From NCBI RefSeq assembly GCF_000429425.1, contig NZ_AUBV01000006.1, forward strand, positions 62,001 to 126,000: 64,000 nucleotides of DNA. Direction: 5' to 3'. Position 1 is the stretch's first letter; the number at the start of each line of letters is the position of its first letter. The position numbers were made by a program, and so were the translations under genes. Source of the stretch: Algoriphagus mannitolivorans DSM 15301 (GTDB lineage: Bacteria; Bacteroidota; Bacteroidia; Cytophagales; Cyclobacteriaceae). The notes under the pieces were generated by a model that ran no database searches, was not told the DNA's origin, and was given only the letters and a program-made list of their open reading frames with translations. Shown piece after piece: positions 15,779-23,999 of the stretch.

Positions 15779-17050
15779 TTATTCAGACTTTTCCTCCAGA
15801 ACACTGGGGACTTTCCATTTTACACTTCCCACCCCTCGGCTTTCAGCTATTTGGAATGCTTTGGAGCTTCTCCTTTTCTCATAAATCATCGCAAAAGTCA
15901 TGATCAAACTAGTTCCGATGATGACAAAAAGTAGAATCCCCGGTTCGAAACTGGCAATCTGAGCTTCTACAGGAATGGCATAAAACAGCAATACCGTAAT
16001 CAAACCTCTAGGGGCGATAAAGACTTGTGGCAAAATATCTTTCCCCTCGAAAATCAGGAGCAAAACAAAGCGGATCGCATAGATGGAAAGAATCAGCAAA
16101 GTGCTGATCATCGCCACCTCAAAACTGAAAAGTGAGGTAATCGCAATGGTCAATCCGAATATTACAAAGAAGAAGGTGCGGACCACAAAGGCAGTTTCTG
16201 CCGTGATGATGTGGAGTTCATGATAGATGTGATGTGCCTTCTCGAAGTTGACCCAGCGGGCCAATTTCCCCTGGAAAAACAAGCGCATGTTCGCTATTAC
16301 CAACCCGAAAATCAAAATGATGATCAAAGAAGAGAGGTGCATCTTCTTGCCGACGGCATAGAGTAAAAGCAAAACTGCAATCAACAAAAAGAGTTTTACC
16401 TGACTTTTGATGTTTTGGAAAATCAGGATAATGGAGTAGCTGGCCACAATGGAGATGGCGACAGTAAGGAGGAAATTTCCACCAAAACCCACCAGACCGG
16501 TGTCTTCGGCGGGGCTGAACTTTCCACTCAGGAAATAAAAAAGCATAATTCCCAAGATGTCTGAAAAGGTGCTTTCGTAGATATGAAACTCCCGTTTTTT
16601 ACTTTTCAATCCGATCACACTCGGAATAATAATGGCGCTGGAGAGAATAGAAAGTGGGGTGGCATAGAGCCAGGCCGATTCCCAAGTCATTTCCGGGATG
16701 TAATAGTATAGAATATAGGCTGCGGCCCAGGTTGAGGCCAACAATCCAATCAAAGCAATCCCCAGGGATTTGAGAATAGGAATGAGTTTGTCCCGCTTGA
16801 GCTCTAACTCCAAAGCAGCTTCCAGCACAATCATAATTAAGCCCACAATTCCCAAGACTTCCAAAATCGGGAAGAAATCCATGGTCTCAGAAGTGTAGCT
16901 TTTGAGGATGTATTGGAGTCCAATCCCCAGCCCGATCAAAAGCAGAACGGCAGGGATGTTGGTCTTTTTGGAAATTCCATTGAAAAGGAAGGATAAGATG
17001 ATGATCACCGATACTTCGATGATCAGATTATAGGATGATATGATTTCCAT
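15779..17050 (-). CDS. Cation:proton antiporter (CPA/Na_H_Exchanger family)
   Basis: The 423-residue protein has about 12 membrane segments. It starts with an N-terminal KTNIPAVLLLIGLGIG helix of the kind seen in KefB/NhaP proteins, and has LEAALELELKRDKL near 82-95 and IAPRGLITVLLFYA near 338-351. It would exchange Na+ or K+ for protons at the inner membrane. No cytoplasmic TrkA-N domain is attached. Its ATG shares a base with the stop of the upstream MscS-like gene (TAATG), so the pair is translationally coupled and follows the large ATPase in one apparent operon. Ion selectivity is unknown. Confidence 0.85.
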   Translation of the reverse strand: MEIISSYNLIIEVSVIIILSFLFNGISKKTNIPAVLLLIGLGIGLQYILKSYTSETMDFFPILEVLGIVGLIMIVLEAALELELKRDKLIPILKSLGIALIGLLASTWAAAYILYYYIPEMTWESAWLYATPLSILSSAIIIPSVIGLKSKKREFHIYESTFSDILGIMLFYFLSGKFSPAEDTGLVGFGGNFLLTVAISIVASYSIILIFQNIKSQVKLFLLIAVLLLLYAVGKKMHLSSLIIILIFGLVIANMRLFFQGKLARWVNFEKAHHIYHELHIITAETAFVVRTFFFVIFGLTIAITSLFSFEVAMISTLLILSIYAIRFVLLLIFEGKDILPQVFIAPRGLITVLLFYAIPVEAQIASFEPGILLFVIIGTSLIMTFAMIYEKRRSSKAFQIAESRGVGSVKWKVPSVLEEKSE

Positions 17051-17745
17051 TACTTGTCAAAATTTTCTGAATTGTGGGTTGCCATTTCATTTTCGTGGAG
17101 GAAGTTGATCAAATCCTCATTAGAGGCTCCTTTGGCCAAGGTATAGTGCAAGAGATAAACGTGTTCTGTGCTTCCTTTTTTGAGTCGGATTTCCTTCCCC
17201 AAAGCCAAAACAGGATGGTTGAAAACGAGATTTTTGATCTCATTATAGGGAAGTTGGGATTTGAGGAAAATAGCCCGTTGCTGAGTGGCTTGGGTGGAGA
17301 GTAGCGTAAATCCGGCTTTGTTGAAGGATTTGTACCAAACCCAGCGCTCTCCCTGATCCGTAGCGATTGCCATGCCCAGGCTGGCAATTTTTTGGATTTT
17401 TCCCCGGATTTTCCCGGCTTGGACCACCGTGCCTTCCGATACCATAGCGCTGGATCGGATTACCAATCCGCTGACATAATTTTCCAGTTGCCTGAATCCT
17501 AATCCCACGACAATAAGTACAAGGAATCCATGGGGCAATGGGTCCAGACTGACGAATCCACCGATGACTATCAGCCAGGCAATCGGCTTATACAGCAGGC
17601 GGATTCTATGGAGCCAATAGAGATTTCGGTCGCTTATCCGCTTTTTTTTCAAGTAATCAGAAATCAGCAGGAAGCAAAAAAAGAATACTAGGTAAACTCC
17701 CGAAACTGTCAGAATTAAGAAGATCAAATCATTCCATGAGGTCAT
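17050..17745 (-). CDS. Small MscS-like membrane protein
   Basis: The 231-residue protein has an N-terminal membrane segment (about 8-30), two more hydrophobic stretches (about 54-65 and 70-84), then a soluble part. GLGFRQLENYVSGLVIR followed by a G-x-V-x-x-G-x-x-G-x-I pattern (about 80-118) resembles the pore-helix and beta-domain of MscS channels. It lacks the full family length (E. coli MscS has 286 residues) and sequence support is moderate. It sits 11 bases after the ATPase gene and overlaps the antiporter gene. The three are likely co-expressed and may handle ion or osmotic stress together. Confidence 0.55.
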   Translation of the reverse strand: MTSWNDLIFLILTVSGVYLVFFFCFLLISDYLKKKRISDRNLYWLHRIRLLYKPIAWLIVIGGFVSLDPLPHGFLVLIVVGLGFRQLENYVSGLVIRSSAMVSEGTVVQAGKIRGKIQKIASLGMAIATDQGERWVWYKSFNKAGFTLLSTQATQQRAIFLKSQLPYNEIKNLVFNHPVLALGKEIRLKKGSTEHVYLLHYTLAKGASNEDLINFLHENEMATHNSENFDK

Positions 17746-17756
17746 AACAATCGGGG

Positions 17757-20171
17757 CTAGTTGGCGAGTAATTCATGATAAACCAAAACAGCGTACAGGT
17801 CTTGCCTTACGGAGTTTTTTACCATCAATTGACCTTGAGTATTTCTTTCCAAAATATTGATGTTCAGAAGTTTTCGGACAGCTGGCTTGTACTTTGTCTC
17901 GTAGTTTTGAGTGAATAGCCTCTTCAGCTCGAGATCTGTGCAGTATCCAAACAGCAGGCAATGCTTCAAAATCAGAAGCTCGGGAGTTTGAAGAAAATCG
18001 TTGAGATGGGTTTCTTTTTCAGTAAAGCGGATTGTCCCTTCGGGTTGGATATCGGTACAAAAGATCCAGGCCTGAAGTACTGCTCCGATATTGAAATCGT
18101 GCTTTTTGGCCAGCCAATTGATTTTTTTCCGGATTTGAATTTCCGTCATCCAGACACCTTCTTTTTCAAAGATCTTTTTATGCGAAGCTCCATGCCGAAG
18201 CATCACCGCTTTGTAGATTTCATCAAATTTGGCGGTTTTGACTTCCAAAAGGTTGGTAAACCCTTCCGAGAAATTCATTAACGTATCCAAGTGAAGGCAA
18301 AGTGATTTGGTAATTCCCAGAATCACAAATGCTTTGGAGTAGTTGGTGTTGATAAACTCAATCAGGGCCGCTGCATTGTCGGCCAATGAGGTTTCCTCGT
18401 TTCGCCAAAGATGCAGGTCATCCAACACGACAATCTGTCGGGAGTTATGCAATGATCTGCTGATGAAATTCAGGGCCTGACCCAGATTTTCGGTAGTTTT
18501 GAATTTCCGTCCTTCCACCGTGATGTTCTCATTAGGCTGAAGGATCAGGACTTCTTTGGCCGGAAATAAATGAGCGGCAAATTCCAAAAGGGTTGATTTT
18601 CCGCTGAGTGGAGGCCCAATGACTGCAAGGGAACGATTGTTTCCTTTTTTCCAAAGGTTGACCACAGATCTGATTTCTTCTTCTTGGGCAGGTCTCCTGA
18701 CCATAAACAGGTCTCCCAGGAAGTTTTTGTTTTGGAAAAGAGCGTGGTAATGATCCGGTATTTCTTTTTCATTCCGGGTTTCCAAAATGCCCAATGCGAT
18801 TTCCAGCTTTTGATGCGGAGTGGTTTGGGTGACCACCTTCATTTTGTTGCCCAGCCGGGACCAAAGGCTACCAATGGTTTGGGTCCAGATATTCTTCTTT
18901 TTGGAGCTGCTTCTTAGGCGGGCAAAATTGGTCTGAAGAGGTACCTTGAGGTATTCGGCCTGCCTGTAAACCTCGGAGACTTTAAATTCTTTCTCCAGCA
19001 ATTCCTCGATCAGATGAACCGGATGTTCATTTTGGTTGGCGGTAAGTTTTTCTTTTTCAATGATCTCCTTCCAGGATTGGATTTCGCCCTGCACATTGGG
19101 AGGAGAGCTGGCTCCTTTGGCAAAACTCAAGCTGTTTTTGATCCTATTGGCGACGTTGAGCAGCTGGGATGATACCGCTTCTTGATGATCCCAGAGGTCG
19201 ATCATTTCTGGAAGAATTCGGTAATCCATCCATTTTTGGGTGTTTTTTCGGAAATCGACTTTCTTAATTATGAGATATCCTTCCTGTGTTTGCACCGGAA
19301 TGGAAAGTTCTTTAAGCAGATTGATTTGATCTTCCAGCTGTCGGATATTGGAATCTGAATTGATTTCCTGGGCTTTGCCGGAGCTCAAAAGAGCAGAGAA
19401 ACTGGCAATGACCTGATCGACTTCTTTTTGGTTTTGATCCAACAGCATCAAGTCTTCCAGACACTGGTTTGTTTTTTCTTGATAAAAGCGGTTGGTCATC
19501 ACCACTTCATCCTTCATTTTGAGGACGAGTTTTCGGATTTTGGTGTAATCCTCCTGTGTCTTTTTCAGTTGCCGTCCGCAATCGGCGATTTGATCGAGTT
19601 GCTTTTGAATGGCCTCAAACTGGGACTTATAGATTTCTCGTGGATTTGAAAAGTGCTTGATGGAATCCAGTTTTTGCTTGAACAAGTCCTCTCTGCTGTT
19701 CATACTTTCGTATTCACTGGAGAAAAACCCTTCCATTTTTTGGCATTCCTGAACCAATAAGCTCATGACTTCCTGCCGGTGGTTATTTTCCTTTTCCTCA
19801 GAAATAAAGCCCTCTAAATGCCTCAATTCCGCAATAGAGAGTTGGAAAAGCGAATCACGAATCAGAAATAGAATGGATTTGAATCGGTCTGGGTAGGAAA
19901 AGTGAAATAGATAGTTCGCGGCTAAATGCGTGGCTTTACTCTCATCCAATTCCAGAAAGCACTGCTCCTCTACCTTCAGAAAAGAATGAATAAGCTGCAT
20001 ACCTTGGTGGTGCAGGTATATCTGGAGTTCGTCTGATTCAGTGATTTGAGATAGCCCATGATTGAAATCCCGAAAATCATTCAGAAATAAATCCACCAAA
20101 GATTCTTGGGACTCTGTCGGGATATTTGGGGATTCGGATAAAGTTGACATGATTAGGCAATTCTTTTTCAA
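17757..20171 (-). CDS. Large coiled-coil P-loop ATPase of unknown function
   Basis: The 804-residue cytoplasmic protein has no signal peptide. Residues of about 1-470 are helical and charged with coiled-coil stretches. An AAA/STAND-type NTPase follows, with Walker A GPPLSGKST near 535 and Walker B IVVLDDLHLW near 590. The final 100 residues look like a winged helix. I do not recognise the family. A downstream ATG (20150) would give a product seven residues shorter. It is first in a leftward operon with an MscS-like protein and a cation antiporter, so it could be an ATP-driven sensor or regulator of these membrane proteins. That role is inference from gene order only. Confidence 0.7.
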   Translation of the reverse strand: MKKNCLIMSTLSESPNIPTESQESLVDLFLNDFRDFNHGLSQITESDELQIYLHHQGMQLIHSFLKVEEQCFLELDESKATHLAANYLFHFSYPDRFKSILFLIRDSLFQLSIAELRHLEGFISEEKENNHRQEVMSLLVQECQKMEGFFSSEYESMNSREDLFKQKLDSIKHFSNPREIYKSQFEAIQKQLDQIADCGRQLKKTQEDYTKIRKLVLKMKDEVVMTNRFYQEKTNQCLEDLMLLDQNQKEVDQVIASFSALLSSGKAQEINSDSNIRQLEDQINLLKELSIPVQTQEGYLIIKKVDFRKNTQKWMDYRILPEMIDLWDHQEAVSSQLLNVANRIKNSLSFAKGASSPPNVQGEIQSWKEIIEKEKLTANQNEHPVHLIEELLEKEFKVSEVYRQAEYLKVPLQTNFARLRSSSKKKNIWTQTIGSLWSRLGNKMKVVTQTTPHQKLEIALGILETRNEKEIPDHYHALFQNKNFLGDLFMVRRPAQEEEIRSVVNLWKKGNNRSLAVIGPPLSGKSTLLEFAAHLFPAKEVLILQPNENITVEGRKFKTTENLGQALNFISRSLHNSRQIVVLDDLHLWRNEETSLADNAAALIEFINTNYSKAFVILGITKSLCLHLDTLMNFSEGFTNLLEVKTAKFDEIYKAVMLRHGASHKKIFEKEGVWMTEIQIRKKINWLAKKHDFNIGAVLQAWIFCTDIQPEGTIRFTEKETHLNDFLQTPELLILKHCLLFGYCTDLELKRLFTQNYETKYKPAVRKLLNINILERNTQGQLMVKNSVRQDLYAVLVYHELLAN

Positions 20172-20436
20172 AGTAAAAAAATGGGCTGAATAAATCTGAA
20201 TCCTTTAGAATTTGATTTTTCAGAATTAGCCTTTAGAATTTTTTGAAAAAGGTAATTTCTGGGATTTGTTATCAAGGTGATCGAAGTTAGCAAGAAATGG
20301 TTTTTCTTTTTTGAAGCCAGAAAAGACTCCCAAAGTCAAAAAAATAATAGGTTTATTTTCAGCTATTTAATTTGTAGGATAGGTGAATTCTTTGAAATTA
20401 GAAGAGTTACTATTTATTTAGGAAAAACATGTTTCC

Positions 20437-21699
20437 ATGAATACACTATTTTCCCGAAGTGCTCTTTTTTTAGGGTTGATAATTTTTGCACTTCCTTCTT
20501 TTTCCCAAAACTTTAAAAGTTCTCCTTCTGCTTGGATAAATTATTCCCAAGAGAGTTCTGGAGATTATGTGATTTTGAATTCAGGGGAAAAGATCTCTGG
20601 CACTATTGTCCGAAATTTCAATCAGACATTTTACTCTCAGATTGTTTTTGAATCAAAGCAATCAGTATCGACCTATTCTCCAGAGGATATTCAGGGATTT
20701 GGGCTTGAAAATGGGCAATTGTTTCTGTCCGGAAAGCTTCCGGACTCGGATGAGCTCAATTTCATCCAGTTCATTGTTTCCGGGCCATTGATTCTGAGTA
20801 GTTACAAAGAAAGATTTTTCATCAGTGATTTGAAAAAGACTGAAGAGCTAAAAGCCTATTACCAACGAACAGAAGTGAACGGGAAGGAAATTCGAAAATA
20901 CATGAGACCTTTCATCGTTCCGCTCAAAACCTTTTTTACAGGAGATTGCGGAGTGGGGTTATATGACAGGATTGATAAAATACCCTTTTCCGAATTCGCT
21001 CTGACGCGGCTTTTCAAAGAATATTTTGACTGCCTCGAGGTGGAGTATAAGGTCCATGCTGCCGAATCTTCCTGGGCTTATGTTTCTCCTACACTCGGGA
21101 TAGGCCTGAATAACTTTACACTAGGCTCGCCTTCTCGTCTCGAAGGAAGAAAAGACCGACTGGATCAGAGTCTTGGATTTATGGGTTTTGTCGGGGTGAG
21201 ATTTCATGATTTCAGACGATTACCTCGATTTAGCACAGAGATACGTTTTGCCTATTCGGTATTCAACACGGAAGTTTTGAACAGTTACGAATCTTCTAAT
21301 TTTTATTGGACCGGTTCGGAAACTGTCAAGGAATCAGCCATTTATATCCCCTGGAGTTTTAATTACAGTGTGGTCAAAAATCAGCGAATGGATTTGTATT
21401 TGGGAATTTTGGGAGGTTTTTGGTCACCAAAGGTCACTCAGGAGAATGGAATCGTGGATCAGAGATTTCTGCCTTCCCAAGATGTGTTTTTGACGGAAGG
21501 GCCGATTTTGGAGCTTCAGGATTCCAAATTTATTTCAGGGCTGAAGCTTGGGACAACCCTTCGCACAGCTTCCAAATTCAGAATTTTTGCAGAGCTGGAG
21601 GCCACTACTCAATCGAATTACTATAGGTTCAATTTGATGAAAGGTCTTTCGGAATACAGTAGAAACAGAATTGCATTTCAAGTAGGTATTGAATTTTAA
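20437..21699 (+). CDS. Secreted outer-membrane beta-barrel-like protein
   Basis: The 420-residue protein has a clear signal peptide ending PSFSQ near residue 24. An early region (about 40-100) carries the SGEKISGTIV and YSPEDIQGFG pattern seen in many Bacteroidota cell-envelope proteins. The C-terminal half (about 215-420) has alternating aromatic/polar strands and ends in AFQVGIEF, as outer-membrane barrels do. The function is not known. The next gene, a lipoprotein, begins 10 bases after this stop, so the two probably work together at the outer membrane. Confidence 0.6.
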   Translation: MNTLFSRSALFLGLIIFALPSFSQNFKSSPSAWINYSQESSGDYVILNSGEKISGTIVRNFNQTFYSQIVFESKQSVSTYSPEDIQGFGLENGQLFLSGKLPDSDELNFIQFIVSGPLILSSYKERFFISDLKKTEELKAYYQRTEVNGKEIRKYMRPFIVPLKTFFTGDCGVGLYDRIDKIPFSEFALTRLFKEYFDCLEVEYKVHAAESSWAYVSPTLGIGLNNFTLGSPSRLEGRKDRLDQSLGFMGFVGVRFHDFRRLPRFSTEIRFAYSVFNTEVLNSYESSNFYWTGSETVKESAIYIPWSFNYSVVKNQRMDLYLGILGGFWSPKVTQENGIVDQRFLPSQDVFLTEGPILELQDSKFISGLKLGTTLRTASKFRIFAELEATTQSNYYRFNLMKGLSEYSRNRIAFQVGIEF

Positions 21700-21709
21700 G
21701 TGTAAGTAA

Positions 21710-23755
21710 ATGATAGTAAGAAGTTTGATTTTTGGGTTTGTTGCCTTGATTTTGTTTTCCTGTGCACAAGATGAAGTGGTTCCGAGAACCAACCCCAGGT
21801 TTAGCGTAGTAATGGTGCAGGAGGTTGATTCTGAAGGGGCGGAGTTTGCCGCTAATATTTATGACTTTGGTTCTGAGGAAATATTGGAATATGGCTTTGT
21901 CTATGGGAGGTCTCCGAGTCCAACTTTGGATGATTCTGATTTTGTCAAAGAGGTGGGTATGCCCTCCAAGGAGTTTAAATTGAAAGCCATCCATTCGATG
22001 CGAATCAACGAAAGGATCCATGTGGCGGCGTTTATCCGGACTTCGCAGGGAGTGGTTTATTCCAAGTCTCGGGATTTTACCAGTCGGGGAGCGATAGGAT
22101 TTATCATCGAAAAAATCGAAGTAGCTTCCGAGGTGTATTATGATGACACGATAAGGATTTTTGCAAAGAACCTATCCAGATCTCCTGCTCAGTACAAGGC
22201 CAGAATCCAAAATAAAACAGCCATTGTCAGCAAGATTTCCGAAAGCTACTTTGACATACTAATCCCACGCGGACTTACGTTCGTCGAGGGAAATGGTCCT
22301 TCACAGCCCTTTGAAATGGTGCTGGATGTGGCTGGGAAAGAGGTGAGTGTGGAGCAGACTTTGACTTTCAAAAAACCGGTTTTTGCACAGGAAGGTCCCC
22401 AGGAGTTGCTGTATACCCAGGACCTTAGGCTGAAAGGGCAGTATTTGTATGACGAAAACCTAAGGATTCGCTACAAGGACAAGACTGGAGATCAATGGGC
22501 CATTAAAGTCAAGGAAATGGGTGAATTGGAAACTGTGATTCAGCTGAATGCCAATTTCACAGAGTCCAGCCCAGTCTTGGAAGTGATTATCCGTGGGGAA
22601 GTTTACCCTCTGTCGAATCTGCTCAAACTGAAGGAAACCAAGATTGATCCAGATCAAAGGCATACATTTAGGTCTTTTGGAGGGAGTTTTATTCTGAAAG
22701 GAGAGAATTTCAATCCCTATTCCGCCAACTTTAATCAGCTGAAATTTGAAAGGGACATTTTCGACTTTCAAATTACTTCTGTTACTCCAACTCAAATCGA
22801 GGTCAATTTCAACTATAAATACGGAACTTCGGCGGTCAGGGAAATTCCTGTTTTGGTTACTAATGCCGGTTTCCCATCCAAGAATTTCCTAATGCTAGAA
22901 TGGACCTCACCAAGTATCCCTGTGATTTTTGTTGAACCCAGATATCACGGGATGGGCCGTACCGTTAGCCTAAATGATACGGGGTACTATGTGGGGCCTG
23001 AAGGGATATTTGAGATCAATATTTTTGCAAAAACCTTCCGAAAGCTTGCGGATGTCCCAGTTCCAGGCCAAGATCCGACCAAGTTTTTTGCCTATGCGGC
23101 AGAAGGAAGGATTTATTTTGGGACTTACTATGGGCAAGAATTCGTTTCTGAGAAGAAATTCTACTCCTTCAATCCTGCCAATAACCTAGTTACCGCCTTG
23201 CCAAATATTCCGAGCCCAGACACCCAATTCCAATCTATAGTCTATCATCAAGGAGCCTTGTATTATCAGGGAGATGAAATCGACAGGAATACCGGAGCTG
23301 ACGGAAACATCCGAAGGTATAAATTCACCATCAGCACTGGGACTTGGGAAAAGCTCCCGGACATTTACCAGCCAAATGGGCTTGGGGATACCTTTCCCAC
23401 ATTTGAATGGAATGGACAAACCTATTCTGCTGCGATTATAGAATCTGGTAATTTAGGGATAGGTTCTGCTTTATATCGGTTTGACACCAACTCTTTCACT
23501 TGGGTTAAGGTCCAAGACCTGAATGGGATTTTTGCGAGTTTTCAGGTCAATCAGTTTCATAGGCTTGGAACCAAAGTTTACACCAAATCTCAATTTCAAT
23601 TTGCAGAGCTGGATCTGGAAACCATGAAAGTGAGTTCTCCGAGTTATCTTTCAGGAGGAGATAGTCCGCCGGCCTATGGATTTGTGGTAAGAGGAAAGAT
23701 GTACTATATGGTGGGAGACCGAATATCTGAGTTAGATCCCAAGTATTTTTATTGA
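21710..23755 (+). CDS. Lipoprotein with IPT/TIG-like and kelch-like repeats
   Basis: The 681-residue protein has a leader ending LFSC with the lipid Cys near residue 18. The N-terminal part resembles Ig/TIG-like sandwiches (about 35-415). The C-terminal part (about 420-681) has kelch-like repeats with recurring xxYxFDxxxxxW patterns such as KFYSFNPANN, RRYKFTISTGTWEKLP and ALYRFDTNSFTWVKV. Such proteins are often surface binding proteins. No enzyme motif is seen. It shares an apparent operon with the upstream barrel-like protein. Confidence 0.65.
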   Translation: MIVRSLIFGFVALILFSCAQDEVVPRTNPRFSVVMVQEVDSEGAEFAANIYDFGSEEILEYGFVYGRSPSPTLDDSDFVKEVGMPSKEFKLKAIHSMRINERIHVAAFIRTSQGVVYSKSRDFTSRGAIGFIIEKIEVASEVYYDDTIRIFAKNLSRSPAQYKARIQNKTAIVSKISESYFDILIPRGLTFVEGNGPSQPFEMVLDVAGKEVSVEQTLTFKKPVFAQEGPQELLYTQDLRLKGQYLYDENLRIRYKDKTGDQWAIKVKEMGELETVIQLNANFTESSPVLEVIIRGEVYPLSNLLKLKETKIDPDQRHTFRSFGGSFILKGENFNPYSANFNQLKFERDIFDFQITSVTPTQIEVNFNYKYGTSAVREIPVLVTNAGFPSKNFLMLEWTSPSIPVIFVEPRYHGMGRTVSLNDTGYYVGPEGIFEINIFAKTFRKLADVPVPGQDPTKFFAYAAEGRIYFGTYYGQEFVSEKKFYSFNPANNLVTALPNIPSPDTQFQSIVYHQGALYYQGDEIDRNTGADGNIRRYKFTISTGTWEKLPDIYQPNGLGDTFPTFEWNGQTYSAAIIESGNLGIGSALYRFDTNSFTWVKVQDLNGIFASFQVNQFHRLGTKVYTKSQFQFAELDLETMKVSSPSYLSGGDSPPAYGFVVRGKMYYMVGDRISELDPKYFY

Positions 23756-23898
23756 GTGGAAAAATCAAAATGTCTTAGAACTACAATTCTGATTTGGGGA
23801 ATATTGAAATTAAAACTCGGGAAGAGCTAATTTCTTGAATTAGAAAGGAATTAAGAGGTGAGATTGAGATTATTCTGCCATTCTGACCCATTTCCCTT

Positions 23899-23916
23899 TT
23901 GGCACCTGTCTTGAAC
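23899..23916 (+). promoter_or_regulatory. Possible sigma-54 promoter for lon
   Basis: TTGGCAC-N5-TTGAAC fits the -24/-12 pattern TGGCAC-N5-TTGCW except for GA in place of GC at -12. Start of transcription would be near 23926. The htrA upstream element at 13108-13125 shares the TTGG-N10-GAAC layout. Confidence 0.4.
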
Positions 23917-23920
23917 CTTT

Positions 23921-23960
23921 AGGAAGAACCTTCGTTTTTTGGAGGTTCTTCCTTTATTTT
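23921..23960 (+). terminator. Terminator-like hairpin before lon
   Basis: AGGAAGAACC (23921-23930) pairs with GGTTCTTCCT (23944-23953) and is followed by a T-rich run. It lies 165 bases after the lipoprotein gene and 40 before lon. It may end the upstream operon or act in the lon leader. Confidence 0.6.
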
Positions 23961-23999
23961 AGCGATACACTGACAGCAAGTCTGTCAACCTGTCTATAT

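Noticed and set aside
20277..20516. 79-residue plus-strand frame upstream of the barrel-like gene
   Set aside because: AT-rich, overlaps the signal peptide of the next gene in another frame, and no motif is visible.
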